From Dyadobacter sandarakinus (lineage in GTDB: Bacteria; Bacteroidota; Bacteroidia; Cytophagales; Spirosomataceae): 64,000 nucleotides of DNA. Positions 9,096 through 17,563 of the stretch are shown piece after piece (positions within the stretch are counted from its first letter, which is position 1; every line of letters starts with the position of its first letter). Where the stretch lies: contig NZ_CP056775.1 of NCBI RefSeq assembly GCF_016894445.1, positions 801,001-865,000 of the forward strand, given 5' to 3'. The notes under the pieces are model-generated. The model did no database searches. It had not been told where the DNA came from and saw nothing but the letters and a program-made list of their open reading frames with translations. The translations under genes and the position numbers were made by a program.

Positions 9096-9512
9096 ATGGC
9101 GCAAAAAGTGGCAGTGTTCCGGAAGGAACACTTCAATGCGGCTCATCGTCTTCACAATCCGGAGTGGACTCCCGAGCGGAATGAGGAAGTTTTCGGTAAA
9201 TGCAATAACCCTAACTATCACGGCCATAATTATGAGCTGATCGTCCAGGTGACGGGAGAAGTGAATCCGGAAACGGGGTATGTGGTTGATATGAAGGTAC
9301 TCGGCCAGCTGATCAAGGAACATGTACTGGATCGTTTTGACCACCGGAACCTGAATCTCGATGTACCTGAATTCAAGTCCCTTAATCCGTCGGCAGAACA
9401 TATTGCCATCGTTATTCACTCCATACTCAGGCCCAGGATCGATGCGGCACTCGCCGTGAAAATCAGATTATATGAAACAGAACGGAACTTTGTCGAATAT
9501 CCCGTCGAATGA
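9096..9512 (+). CDS. 6-pyruvoyl-tetrahydropterin synthase / 6-carboxytetrahydropterin synthase family
   Basis: A 138-residue T-fold enzyme acting on 7,8-dihydroneopterin triphosphate, the product of FolE encoded immediately downstream. Zinc ligands are visible as the His in FNAAHRLH (about residue 15) and the pair in HGHNYEL (about residue 42). The stretch FGKCNNPNYHGHNY is very like eukaryotic 6-pyruvoyl-tetrahydropterin synthase and places the catalytic Cys four residues before Asn-Tyr-His. On this ground I favour a PTPS-type activity (biopterin-like cofactor) over QueD in queuosine synthesis, but the families intergrade. The start codon follows ACAACT and leads directly into the conserved core. 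folE begins 1-2 bases after its stop. Confidence 0.85.
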   Translation: MAQKVAVFRKEHFNAAHRLHNPEWTPERNEEVFGKCNNPNYHGHNYELIVQVTGEVNPETGYVVDMKVLGQLIKEHVLDRFDHRNLNLDVPEFKSLNPSAEHIAIVIHSILRPRIDAALAVKIRLYETERNFVEYPVE

Positions 9513-9513
9513 A

Positions 9514-10161
9514 ATGATGGATATAGAGGAAATTGGCGACGATCACCTGATGATGTCAGTGGAGACGCCCCTTCGGGAAGACGCTTTTGCCATGGAGGAC
9601 GAAACGAAAATCGAGCTTATCGAGAAGCATTTCCGTCATATTATGGAAATTATGGGTCTGGATCTGAATGACGACAGTCTGAAAGGTACCCCCAAGCGTG
9701 TGGCAAAAATGTACATCAATGAGGTTTTCAGCGGATTGGATCCGAAAAACAAGCCTTCGATTACATTATTTGACAACAAGTACAACTACGATCAGATGCT
9801 CGTAGAGAAGGATATTACGGTTTTTTCAAATTGTGAACACCACTTTGTGCCCATTTACGGAAAAGCCCATGTAGCCTATATTTCTTCGGGCAAAGTGATC
9901 GGACTTTCCAAGCTCAACCGCATTGTGGAATATTTTTCCAGACGTCCGCAGGTACAGGAAAGGCTTACGGTCCAGATTGCAACCGAGCTCAAAAAGGCGC
10001 TTGGAACAGAAGATGTTGCAGTGGTGATTGACGCTCAGCATATGTGCGTCCAGTCGAGGGGTATCCGCGATTCGGGGAGCTCTACCGTCACAGCTTATTA
10101 CGGCGGGAAGTTTGAGCAGGAAATGACGAAGCGGGAGTTTCTGGGGTATCTGGGGAAGTAG
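9514..10161 (+). CDS. folE: GTP cyclohydrolase I
   Basis: A 215-residue type I GTP cyclohydrolase, which opens the purine ring of GTP to form dihydroneopterin triphosphate for folate or biopterin synthesis. The zinc and active-site motifs are SNCEHHFVPIYGKAHV, GLSKLNRIVEYFSRRPQ and MCVQSRGI. The first 35 or so residues are acidic and variable, as is common for this family. I chose the ATG at 9514 (ATGATG, one base after the stop of the preceding gene); in-frame start codons further upstream would run back into the synthase gene. Tight spacing indicates translational coupling of the two pterin genes. Confidence 0.95.
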   Translation: MMDIEEIGDDHLMMSVETPLREDAFAMEDETKIELIEKHFRHIMEIMGLDLNDDSLKGTPKRVAKMYINEVFSGLDPKNKPSITLFDNKYNYDQMLVEKDITVFSNCEHHFVPIYGKAHVAYISSGKVIGLSKLNRIVEYFSRRPQVQERLTVQIATELKKALGTEDVAVVIDAQHMCVQSRGIRDSGSSTVTAYYGGKFEQEMTKREFLGYLGK

Positions 10162-10180
10162 TAAAGGAAATTTGTTTTGG

Positions 10181-10350
10181 TCAGGTGTGGTCAGAGATTG
10201 TCAGGTATGGTCAGAGATTGTCAGGTATGGTCAGAGATTGTCAGGTATGGTAAAGAGTGGTCAGGTAGTTGTGAAAACTTTCAAACTGTAGAAGACAACG
10301 CCTGACCACTCTTGACCATACCTAACCACACCTGACCATCTCTGACTAAA
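10181..10350. repeat. Imperfect giant inverted repeat built from 10/20-bp tandem units
   Basis: Positions 10181-10260 carry four tandem copies of a 20-base unit (TCAGGTATGGTCAGAGATTG and variants), each made of two related 10-mers; the fourth copy is diverged. Positions 10301-10350 carry the same kind of 10-mers in reverse complement (for example CCTGACCACT, CCTAACCACA, CCTGACCATC), separated by a spacer at about 10271-10300. The arms can fold into a long imperfect hairpin. It lies between the convergent folE and isomerase-like genes, where it could terminate both transcripts. No other copy was noticed in this window. Confidence 0.85.
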
Positions 10351-10356
10351 ACCTTC

Positions 10357-11280
10357 CTACACCATCGGCCCGACTCTTTCCAGCAATGCTTTTGTTGCCT
10401 TAATACCGTCGTACTCTGAAAGCTTGCTTCCTTCGTACTCAATACCGGCAATGCCTTTAAAGCCGCTCGCTTTTACGATTTTCAGGATTTTGGCGTAGTC
10501 TGTTTCAACACAGTTTCCTTTTTCGTCAAAGTCATACGTTTTGGCACTCACGCCTTTTGCAAACGGCATCAGCTCCTGAGTACCCTGGTACCTGTCATAC
10601 GACTCAGCACAGCCGGTGCTGTTCCTTACAATACAGAAGTTTCCGAAATCGGGCAGGGTACCTACATTTTTGAGGTTCACCTGCTTCATCACGCCCGAAA
10701 GCCATTTTCCATTGGAAGATGAACCTCCGTGGTTTTCCACGATCACGTTAATGCCCGTTTTGGCGGCAAATTCACCGAGTTTACCCAGGCCGTCTACTGC
10801 TGCTTTTGCAATCTCTTCGTCAGAACCTTTACCAAATGCATTGACCCGGATGGTTTTGCAGCCCAGGTACTTGGCAGCTTCCACCCATTTGTAGTGATTT
10901 TCCACAGCCTTGTTGCGTACGGCTGCATCCAGCTCACCCAGTCCGCCTTCACCGTCGATCATGATCAGGTGTGCGGTGACACCGTTGTCCTTTTGTCTTT
11001 TTATCAAATCATTGAGGTACGTCTTGTTCTCGGCTTTGTCTTTGAAAAACTGGTTGACATACTCTACGATGGAGATGCCGAATTCCTTTTTAGCAAGCGC
11101 AGGAAAGTCTAGGTTATCCAGTTTTTTGGCAAAAAGCTCCTTGTGGAGCGACCACTCGGCCAGGGAAATGTCAAACCATAGTTTTTGAGGAGCAGCTTCT
11201 GCAAAGAGGTCGGTGAGGGTAGCGGCCGCCAGGGAGGCTGCGCCCGCTTTTTTCAGGAAATCGCGTCGGGAAAAATACAT
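10357..11280 (-). CDS. Secreted sugar phosphate isomerase/epimerase family protein (TIM barrel)
   Basis: A 307-residue protein with an exported N-terminus ([20 protein letters not shown], a Tat-type RRDFLKK pattern) and an AP-endonuclease-2-like TIM barrel. Metal-site residues are seen in VIVENHGG (about residue 180), LPDFGNF and the final GIAGIEYEG. Exported members are common in Cytophagales next to sugar dehydrogenases; substrates are mostly unknown, though some are keto-sugar isomerases or epimerases. Neighbours give no pathway. The gene ends within the flank of the giant inverted repeat. Confidence 0.85.
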   Translation of the reverse strand: MYFSRRDFLKKAGAASLAAATLTDLFAEAAPQKLWFDISLAEWSLHKELFAKKLDNLDFPALAKKEFGISIVEYVNQFFKDKAENKTYLNDLIKRQKDNGVTAHLIMIDGEGGLGELDAAVRNKAVENHYKWVEAAKYLGCKTIRVNAFGKGSDEEIAKAAVDGLGKLGEFAAKTGINVIVENHGGSSSNGKWLSGVMKQVNLKNVGTLPDFGNFCIVRNSTGCAESYDRYQGTQELMPFAKGVSAKTYDFDEKGNCVETDYAKILKIVKASGFKGIAGIEYEGSKLSEYDGIKATKALLERVGPMV

Positions 11281-11304
11281 TGGGGTTAGAATTTAGATTG
11301 ATAA

Positions 11305-12318
11305 TTATTCTTGAATATTGATTTTCGCCTCGTGGTAAAGCTTCTCATTTTTGGTGAGGTTGGCTGCATCCCATTCAATGTCCTGCACAAATTCGTGCTG
11401 GCGTACCGGGCAGTCGGGAATGCGGCAAAAGTAACAACATTGGTACAGGCAAGGGTCGGCATGCACGAATATTTCTGTTTCCCCTACGAAACTCCCTTTT
11501 AAAATGTCCTCAAAGTTGTGGATTGTTTCATGAACCTTCTGCAACTCCCAGTAGTAAGGCATGGTCACATGGCAGTCAATATGCATGTCGGAGCCGTACT
11601 GCTGTACCCTCAGGTTATGCACATCAATCCAATCAGGTTTTTTGTTGGCTTTCAATGTCTTCACAACTGTATCAAGCAGGTTTTCGTCACTGGCATCCAT
11701 AAGTCCGGCTACCGACTTGCTGACGAGCTGCGAACCATTATATGTCAGGAAAATACCAAAAAGGAGCGACGCTGCACTGTCAATCCAGGTATAGCCTGTA
11801 AGAATAATGAGCCCCACGCTGAGCACCAGCACAAGGCTGCTCACACTATCGGACATCAGGTGGCGGCCGTCGGCGACCAGGGCCAGGGAGTTTACCTTTT
11901 TACCTTCGGAGAGCAGCTTGTACCCGATGGCCGTATTGACGAGGATTGTGAATGCAATGAAAATAGAACCTTCGGCCAGGTTTTGAATGGGGGCAGGCTC
12001 TGCCAGTCTCTTGATCGCTTCAATCACGATAAACAGTGCTGCGATCACGATTAATGCGCCTTCAAAGCCTGCCGAGAAAAACTCGACCTTACCGTGGCCG
12101 TAGGGGTGGTTGCGGTCTTTGGGCTGCGCGGAAAGGTAAATGCTGTAAAATGCGAATCCGCTGGCGATCACATTGATAATCGATTCCAGCGCGTCGCTCA
12201 GGATGGCATTGGAAGAAGTTATATAGTACGCAAAAAACTTCAAGCCCGTCAGTAGCACACTGGCTACAAAAGACAACAGTATAAGACGTTGTTTTAGCTT
12301 ATTTTGGTTTATTTGCAT
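11305..12318 (-). CDS. Cation diffusion facilitator family transporter with a cysteine-rich tail
   Basis: A 337-residue CDF protein: six predicted helices in residues 10-205, metal-site segments SNAILSDALES (helix 2) and ADGRHLMSDSVSS (helix 5), then a cytoplasmic ferredoxin-like dimerisation domain with HIDCHVTMP. These export divalent cations such as Zn, Fe or Mn by proton antiport. Unusual is a C-terminal extension after the domain with six cysteines in a row of short spacings (CLYQCCYFCRIPDC) plus two histidines, likely a second metal site. It is divergent from the NUDIX gene. Confidence 0.9.
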   Translation of the reverse strand: MQINQNKLKQRLILLSFVASVLLTGLKFFAYYITSSNAILSDALESIINVIASGFAFYSIYLSAQPKDRNHPYGHGKVEFFSAGFEGALIVIAALFIVIEAIKRLAEPAPIQNLAEGSIFIAFTILVNTAIGYKLLSEGKKVNSLALVADGRHLMSDSVSSLVLVLSVGLIILTGYTWIDSAASLLFGIFLTYNGSQLVSKSVAGLMDASDENLLDTVVKTLKANKKPDWIDVHNLRVQQYGSDMHIDCHVTMPYYWELQKVHETIHNFEDILKGSFVGETEIFVHADPCLYQCCYFCRIPDCPVRQHEFVQDIEWDAANLTKNEKLYHEAKINIQE

Positions 12319-12356
12319 CTGAGTGCTTCGAGTCTGATTTCAAAAATAGAAAGAAA

Positions 12357-12911
12357 ATGCGGGTTGTGTCCACTGAAAATAACTGGAAAACGCTGTCTGC
12401 CGAGACGGTCTACGAAAATGCATGGCTCGAACTGAGTCATCGTGACGTCATTAATCCGTCGGGCAATAAAGGAATTTACGGGTTGGTAAGGTTTAAAAAT
12501 CAGGCCATTGGCGTGATCCCGATTGATGCGGAAGGGAATGTGTACCTGGTGGGTCAGTTCCGCTACGCGATCGACGAATATTCATGGGAAATTCCTGAGG
12601 GCGGCGGTTTGCTCGGGACAGATCCGCTTCTTGCCGCGAAGCGCGAGCTCAAAGAAGAAACCGGACTGCTGGCAGAAACCTGGACCAAACTGGCGCGCAT
12701 TCATACCTCCAATTCAGCCACAAATGAAGAGGGATTCCTGTATATCGCAGAAGGCCTGACGCAGGCCGAAGCAGAGCCGGAAGAAACCGAAGTGCTCCAG
12801 ATTGAGAAAGTACCGCTCGCAAAAGCCGTGGAAATGGTGATGCGCTCGGAAATTACGGATTCACTGTCGGTATGTGCAATCCTGATGACTGCGAGACTGA
12901 AAGGGATCTGA
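12357..12911 (+). CDS. NUDIX hydrolase (ADP-ribose pyrophosphatase-like)
   Basis: A 184-residue NUDIX protein. The box ends with the intact REL-KEETGL core (about residues 98-107) preceded by IPEGGGLLGTDPLLAAK; by alignment to GX5EX7REUXEEXGU the first glutamate position is Thr. The region VGQFRYAIDEYSWEIPEGG is typical of ADP-ribose/sugar-nucleotide diphosphatases (NudF-like). Its stop is followed one base later by the start of a LysE-type transporter gene, indicating coupling. A housekeeping nucleotide-sugar cleanup role is the safest assignment. Confidence 0.85.
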   Translation: MRVVSTENNWKTLSAETVYENAWLELSHRDVINPSGNKGIYGLVRFKNQAIGVIPIDAEGNVYLVGQFRYAIDEYSWEIPEGGGLLGTDPLLAAKRELKEETGLLAETWTKLARIHTSNSATNEEGFLYIAEGLTQAEAEPEETEVLQIEKVPLAKAVEMVMRSEITDSLSVCAILMTARLKGI

Positions 12912-12912
12912 T

Positions 12913-13527
12913 ATGTTTGAATCTCTTTTTTATGGCATCCTGACGGGCATTGCACTCTGTCTGACTTTCGGTACCGTTTTTTTTTCATTGGTACAAAACA
13001 GTGTCGATAATGGTTACCAGGCGGGGATCAAGATCGCTTTCGGGGTGTTTGTCTGCGACCTGATCTTTGTGTTTTTTGCCATTTTTGGTACCACGCTGCT
13101 GCCCGACATACCCGATTTTAAGAAATGGATGGCGGGTGCAGGCGTGATTTTTCTCTTCATTCTCGGTCTCAACAATGTCATTCGCGGGCAGCCGCAGATC
13201 GCGTATCCCAAAACTCAGCTGGGCAGCCTGGTTTACTATTTTACCACGGGGTTTCTGCTCAATGGTTTGAATCCGGTGAACTTCATCAGCTGGGTGACAA
13301 TAGCATCCTACATCCGCACGAACCTGCATTACAACTACAATCAGGTGCTGATCTTTTTCGGGGCGAGTGTCGTAGCGGTTTTTCTGGTCGAGTGCGGCAT
13401 TGCTTTTTTTGCCCACCGGCTCAAACGCATCTTCACACCGCGTGTGGTAACTATATTCAACAAAGTGACCGGGATTGTGTTCATGCTGATTGCATGTCAG
13501 ATCGCCTATGTGAACTTTATCAAATAG
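12913..13527 (+). CDS. LysE family translocator
   Basis: A 204-residue inner membrane protein with about six hydrophobic helices, starting GILTGIALCLTFGTVFFSLV and containing LNGLNPVNFISW, where the Asn-Pro pair is the conserved LysE/RhtB feature. Members export amino acids or related small molecules. The substrate is unknown. It is coupled to the NUDIX gene by a single-base gap and converges on the GH127 gene. Confidence 0.85.
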   Translation: MFESLFYGILTGIALCLTFGTVFFSLVQNSVDNGYQAGIKIAFGVFVCDLIFVFFAIFGTTLLPDIPDFKKWMAGAGVIFLFILGLNNVIRGQPQIAYPKTQLGSLVYYFTTGFLLNGLNPVNFISWVTIASYIRTNLHYNYNQVLIFFGASVVAVFLVECGIAFFAHRLKRIFTPRVVTIFNKVTGIVFMLIACQIAYVNFIK

Positions 13528-13569
13528 CGGAAGCAGCCTGCCGGCCTGTTTTAATAAGCAGGTTTATCC

Positions 13570-15606
13570 CTATTTAACAACCGGAAAAGCGACGATCCTG
13601 ACTTTGGTAAAACCATAGGGTACCAGCGTGATGGTTTCCACTTCCGGGCTTACTGCTCCCTTGTAAATACCTTCGCGATCTGTCACCGGCTGATAAGCTA
13701 CGCCGGCGACGGCTTTCCAGGCGGGGATTTTTCTGGCGGATGCCGTAATTTCAATGGGTGCATGGGCCAGGTTCCATACGAAGTTCTTCCCTACAGGTTT
13801 TACTGTCCTGACCGTAAGGCTGGATGCCGGATTGGCGACGACCTGTTGCAAAAGCCCATAGTTCCAGTCTGTTTTCGGATACACACTGAAATATTCTCCT
13901 TCGTCCTCCTGCACCGCCTTTTCCCACTTTTCTTCGAGCTTCAATGCATATACCAGCGGACCGCGCTCGATTGTTCTTGAATTACGTCCCCAGTTGGACG
14001 TCGAAACTTCCATAGGCAGGCTCAGCGTGACGCGGTCGCCATTTTTCCAGGTCATTTTAAGTGTTGCGATCTGGCCGCCGGTCACCGACTGCACTTTTTT
14101 ACCATTTAACAAAATAGCAGCTTCCCTGCACCAGGCCGGAATGCGCAGCTGCAATGGAAATGCAACGTCCCTGCTTGTTTTCAACTCAAAGTGAATCTGG
14201 TCGTCAAAGGGAAAGTTGGTGATTTCTGAAATGGTCACGGGTGTTTGTGACTCACCCACTTTGGCCGTAACCACGTTGGGGCTATATTCCAGCGCGGCCA
14301 GGCCATGGTCCGGTGCCGCATACCAGAGGTGGCTGGCGAATTTGGTCCAGCTTTGGTGCATATTGGCCAGGCAGCAGGTATAGCCGCTCCGCATACCCAG
14401 TACATTGTTCATCTCACGGTCAAAAGGGAGCGAAAAGTCAAATACCCCCCGGCTGATCTGCACCTGGTTGGCAATCTGAAAATACTGCTTGTTATTGTAA
14501 TCATCCGTCGTTTGGGTAGGGAGTGCATTGAAGGTCATTCTTTCAAGCGCATCCATATAATATACATTACCGGTGATCGCAATGATTTCTTCCAGCGAAT
14601 ACATCGCCTCCGCAATCGCACACAGCTCGGTACCCTGCGTAGGTGCATTTCCGTGCAGGTCTTCGTCTCCTGAAAATACGCCCATGGGAAGTCCATGCAG
14701 GTTCATAATATCGCTGAAACCGGTTTTCAGATCATTCAGGTACTTTTGATCACTGGTACGCTGGTAGTTAATAGCCGGGGATTTCAGGGCCATACCCACA
14801 TTCACCGCATGCCGCTGCATCCAATGATCCTTGTTTTGCTGGGCGGCAGCATTCATCACCCAGCTGCGTCCGCCCAGCAGACTGCTCCATGGAAAAGCCT
14901 GGGACTCGATGAGGGAAGCCAGTTCCAGCAAAAATTTATCCTTTGTAAAGCCATACAGCCACTGTGCCATCATCACGTTATCGGCCCCGCGGGATTGCGC
15001 CCACTCCGTCCATTTGCCGAGCGGACAATTCTTCAGCGCAGCGGCCTGGTATTGGAAGTACCGGGTCATAAACGGAATCACCCGGTTGTCGCCGGTAGCC
15101 TCATAGTACTGCCGGAGCACTTTGAGCATCACCATTTTGGGCCACCAGTCCTCACCGGCGCTGCAATTTTCCGGGGTAATCTGCGTGCCTTTTTCACGCT
15201 CATCTTTGGTAAGCGGACCAAAATACCCCGATGGTCGCTGGTGGTCGATGGTCCAGTTGATGTATGCTGCTACTTTGCTTTTTAAGGCGGGATCATCCAG
15301 GAGGTAGGCGAGGGGAACAGCGCCGTCGAGCCAGTAGGGGGTTTCTTCCCAGCCATCGCCTTTGCCGCCCAACCAGCCATTGTCATTTTTTACTTTGGCA
15401 TACACTTCATCCAGGTGCCCGGTGGTGCCATTGCGCATGGTGAGCAGCTGGTCACGTAGCCAGCCCTCGGGTCTGATAGCACCGAGCGGCAGCGACTGGT
15501 AAGGCTGAGAGGCGAGCTCCTGAGCCGACAATTGAAAATTAAAAATCAGCAACGCTGCCGAAGACATCGCCAGTACCCGAAATCTGATCCCGCTGAAAGT
15601 TTGCAT
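13570..15606 (-). CDS. Secreted glycoside hydrolase family 127 (beta-L-arabinofuranosidase-like, former DUF1680)
   Basis: A 678-residue protein with a signal peptide (about 1-29, cleaved after QLSAQ). The (alpha/alpha)6 barrel carries the family's zinc-thiolate catalytic set: Glu327 and Cys329 in GTELCAIAE, and Cys411-Cys412 in GYTCCLANMH, matching the Glu-x-Cys and Cys-Cys arrangement known from the bifidobacterial GH127 arabinofuranosidase. It should remove terminal beta-L-arabinofuranose or a related sugar in the periplasm. It stands alone, without a SusC/D pair or other hydrolase nearby. Confidence 0.9.
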   Translation of the reverse strand: MQTFSGIRFRVLAMSSAALLIFNFQLSAQELASQPYQSLPLGAIRPEGWLRDQLLTMRNGTTGHLDEVYAKVKNDNGWLGGKGDGWEETPYWLDGAVPLAYLLDDPALKSKVAAYINWTIDHQRPSGYFGPLTKDEREKGTQITPENCSAGEDWWPKMVMLKVLRQYYEATGDNRVIPFMTRYFQYQAAALKNCPLGKWTEWAQSRGADNVMMAQWLYGFTKDKFLLELASLIESQAFPWSSLLGGRSWVMNAAAQQNKDHWMQRHAVNVGMALKSPAINYQRTSDQKYLNDLKTGFSDIMNLHGLPMGVFSGDEDLHGNAPTQGTELCAIAEAMYSLEEIIAITGNVYYMDALERMTFNALPTQTTDDYNNKQYFQIANQVQISRGVFDFSLPFDREMNNVLGMRSGYTCCLANMHQSWTKFASHLWYAAPDHGLAALEYSPNVVTAKVGESQTPVTISEITNFPFDDQIHFELKTSRDVAFPLQLRIPAWCREAAILLNGKKVQSVTGGQIATLKMTWKNGDRVTLSLPMEVSTSNWGRNSRTIERGPLVYALKLEEKWEKAVQEDEGEYFSVYPKTDWNYGLLQQVVANPASSLTVRTVKPVGKNFVWNLAHAPIEITASARKIPAWKAVAGVAYQPVTDREGIYKGAVSPEVETITLVPYGFTKVRIVAFPVVK

Positions 15607-15873
15607 TGAATGCGTTTTTACAGAAAAACAACTTTACCCCAGCAGAAAAAGAGGACTTGCGGTGCTTCTACCTATGCGGACAATGCGCTGGTTTGATTAA
15701 AGGTGTATTTTGGCTGGAAAATGAGAACAGATGGTTTCTAAAATATAATTAGCGCTAGTGCTTACCCTGTAAATAAAAGGTACAAAGCTTGGAGCCTTGC
15801 ATTCAAATTCATTAATTTACGTTCAACAAGGTTGCTGACAACAGCCGCTATCACCAGTCACACTATTTGAAAA
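15607..15873. other. Intergenic region between divergent GH127 and the glycine-zipper peptide gene
   Basis: Should hold two divergent promoters. I see no clear TAnnTTTG with a matching -33 element on either strand; AATTTACG near 15820 is a weak -7 candidate for the small peptide gene. Confidence 0.4.
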
Positions 15874-16053
15874 ATGAAAATAATACAGGCCAACGAAAGC
15901 AAATCTCTCTCTGTTCTGATCAGTGCTATATCCGGATCTACGGGTGGAGCGGTAATCGGGGGACATATCGGCGGTGTGAATGGCGCTTTGATTGGCGGTG
16001 CCATTGGCACGCTTCTGACCGGCTTCCTGGAATGGAGGTCGCTGAATAAGTAG
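15874..16053 (+). CDS. 59-aa glycine-zipper peptide of unknown function
   Basis: Open frame from ATG to TAG: a polar N-terminus (MKIIQANESKSLS), a hydrophobic stretch, then dense GxxxG-type glycine spacing (TGGAVIGGHIGGVNGALIGG) and a short polar end EWRSLNK. The single hydrophobic helix of about 35 residues with repeated small residues is of the type that packs in membranes, as in holins, pore-forming peptides, some bacteriocin precursors or lipoprotein glycine-zipper domains. It has no lipobox. A second membrane protein gene starts 22 bases downstream, suggesting a two-gene unit. I recognise no family; being real is supported by the coding-like composition and the paired gene. Confidence 0.6.
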   Translation: MKIIQANESKSLSVLISAISGSTGGAVIGGHIGGVNGALIGGAIGTLLTGFLEWRSLNK

Positions 16054-16075
16054 CGGTAGTACCTTCATTTCTTCG

Positions 16076-16399
16076 ATGGTGAACGCGCTGTGTAATTACT
16101 TCCTGAGCATACTTACGCCCTCAAACTCCCTGCTGGTGGCGTGCTGTGTATTTCTGCTGTATATCTCCATTCTGATCTGGAAAGGAAAACTTAATGCCGA
16201 AGAACTGGGCAACTGGTTTCAGATCGGGATTTCTTCTTACTCGATTACAGGCAGTATGCGGGTAATATGCCTTACCTACCTTGAAATTTGTAAGATCAAC
16301 GAGGGAGGCATTGATCTTGTTTATACCATTTTCGGGAGTCTGGCCGTAGTCTGGCTTTCTACCTTCAATATCTTTAAGAAGTTCAAGCTGGCCTACTAA
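16076..16399 (+). CDS. 107-aa membrane protein of unknown function, partner of the glycine-zipper peptide
   Basis: Predicted helices at about residues 18-36 (LLVACCVFLLYISILIW), a semi-hydrophobic segment at 48-70, and 80-98 (LVYTIFGSLAVVWLSTFNIF); the end is basic (KKFKLAY). Two to three transmembrane passes with a short amphipathic middle. No family recognised. The position directly after a pore-like peptide would fit an immunity or regulatory partner, but this is only inference. It is followed by about 110 bases without features and then the tRNA-Leu terminator. Confidence 0.55.
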   Translation: MVNALCNYFLSILTPSNSLLVACCVFLLYISILIWKGKLNAEELGNWFQIGISSYSITGSMRVICLTYLEICKINEGGIDLVYTIFGSLAVVWLSTFNIFKKFKLAY

Positions 16400-16510
16400 C
16401 AGAAAGGTGTATCGTCGGACGCAATATCTCAGCATTTGCGTACCTGAGGAAAAAAATTGTTTTTTGCAGGAAGCCTGATCTGAATACGCAATCAAATCAG
16501 CACGGCATAA

Positions 16511-16545
16511 AAAAAGTTCGTTTACAAGCTGTAAACGAACTTTTT
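16511..16545. terminator. Terminator of tRNA-Leu (bidirectional)
   Basis: Perfect 15-base arms AAAAAGTTCGTTTAC / GTAAACGAACTTTTT around a 5-base loop, six bases past the 3' end of tRNA-Leu, with a T tract on each strand. It may also end the transcript of the small membrane protein pair. Confidence 0.9.
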
Positions 16546-16551
16546 GCCTTG

Positions 16552-16635
16552 TGACCAGAAGGAGAGTCGAACTCCTATACCCAAACGGGCACTACCCCCT
16601 CAAAGTAGCGTGTCTACCAATTCCACCACCTGGCC
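16552..16635 (-). tRNA. tRNA-Leu (anticodon GAG)
   Basis: 84 nt, class II tRNA. Acceptor arms GGCCAGG and TCTGGTC pair with G-U at positions 2 and 7; D-arm core TGGAATTGGTAGACACGC; anticodon stem CTACT/GGTAG with loop TTGAGGG (anticodon GAG); a long variable arm; T-arm AGGAG-TTCGACT-CTCCT; discriminator A. The CCA end is not encoded. Confidence 0.95.
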
Positions 16636-16646
16636 TTACGGTGATG

Positions 16647-16676
16647 CAAAAGTACAATTTAAAACATCCGTCGCAA
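16647..16676 (-). promoter_or_regulatory. Bacteroidetes-type promoter of tRNA-Leu
   Basis: On the minus strand TTG (16676-16674), 19 bases, then TACTTTTG (16654-16647), an exact match to the -33 TTG / -7 TAnnTTTG architecture of Bacteroidetes housekeeping promoters, 11 bases before the tRNA 5' end. Confidence 0.8.
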
Positions 16677-16768
16677 GAAATGCCCTCAAATTTTTGAAAC
16701 GATGCAGGGAAAATACTTTTCTGATTAAAGTGCTTTTTCAGCGATATGCAAAGTAATATAATTGATTA

Positions 16769-17383
16769 TCAGAGGTAAAACAGCTCCTTGTTCAACCTGG
16801 TTACAATGTGCGTGAAATCGTCAGGATTGGAAGCAAAGTCCATGTTATTAACATCAAACTCGATGATCTTACCGTGTTCATAGCGGTTTGCAAAGTCTTC
16901 GTAGTAGCGGTTCAGGCTTTCGAGATAGTCAACCGAAATGGACGCTTCAAAGTCCCGGCCGCGTTTTTTGATCTGCGAAACCAGCTTCGGAATATCCGCT
17001 TTCAGGTAAATGAGCAGGTCGGGATGGGACACCGTACGGATGATCGACTCGAAAAGCAGCAGATAGGTCTGGTAGTCGCGCTCGGCCATAATGCCCGAGT
17101 CATACAGGTTTCTTGCAAAAATAAAGGCATCCTCGTAAATCGTCCGGTCCTGCACGATGGTAGCATAGGTAGCAGCGCGGATCTTCTGCACCTGCGCAAA
17201 CCGGCTGTTCAGAAAGAATACCTGCAGGTTAAATGCCCAGCGTTCCATATCCACGTAAAAATCCGCCAGGTACGGATTCCCTTCTACCGCTTCAAACATC
17301 ACATCCCATTTGTAATAATCCCCCAGCATTTGCGTCAATGTAGTTTTGCCGGCGCCGATGTTCCCGATGATCGCTATGTGCAT
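16769..17383 (-). CDS. Deoxynucleoside kinase
   Basis: A 204-residue kinase of the dCK/dGK family: P-loop GNIGAGKTTL at residues 7-16, the DR motif in VQDRTIYEDAFIFARNLY, and an arginine lid KKRGRDFE. It phosphorylates deoxynucleosides to monophosphates for salvage, in the cytoplasm. The specificity (deoxyadenosine, deoxyguanosine or deoxycytidine) is not determinable from motifs alone. It is a single gene, divergent from trhO. Confidence 0.9.
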   Translation of the reverse strand: MHIAIIGNIGAGKTTLTQMLGDYYKWDVMFEAVEGNPYLADFYVDMERWAFNLQVFFLNSRFAQVQKIRAATYATIVQDRTIYEDAFIFARNLYDSGIMAERDYQTYLLLFESIIRTVSHPDLLIYLKADIPKLVSQIKKRGRDFEASISVDYLESLNRYYEDFANRYEHGKIIEFDVNNMDFASNPDDFTHIVTRLNKELFYL

Positions 17384-17563
17384 ATATGTAGGTTGAGTAC
17401 TTGAACAAGGTTGTAAAAATAGCTATTTAACCCGAATCACGAACCCGCTGCCTGTTGCGCACGTTTTCTGAACAGTGCACGATTTTGTATATTTACGGTT
17501 GATTTGGGGAAATGAGCTGCGCTGATTATTCTGTTTCCCTTTGTTTCAATACTGAAAGACTGA

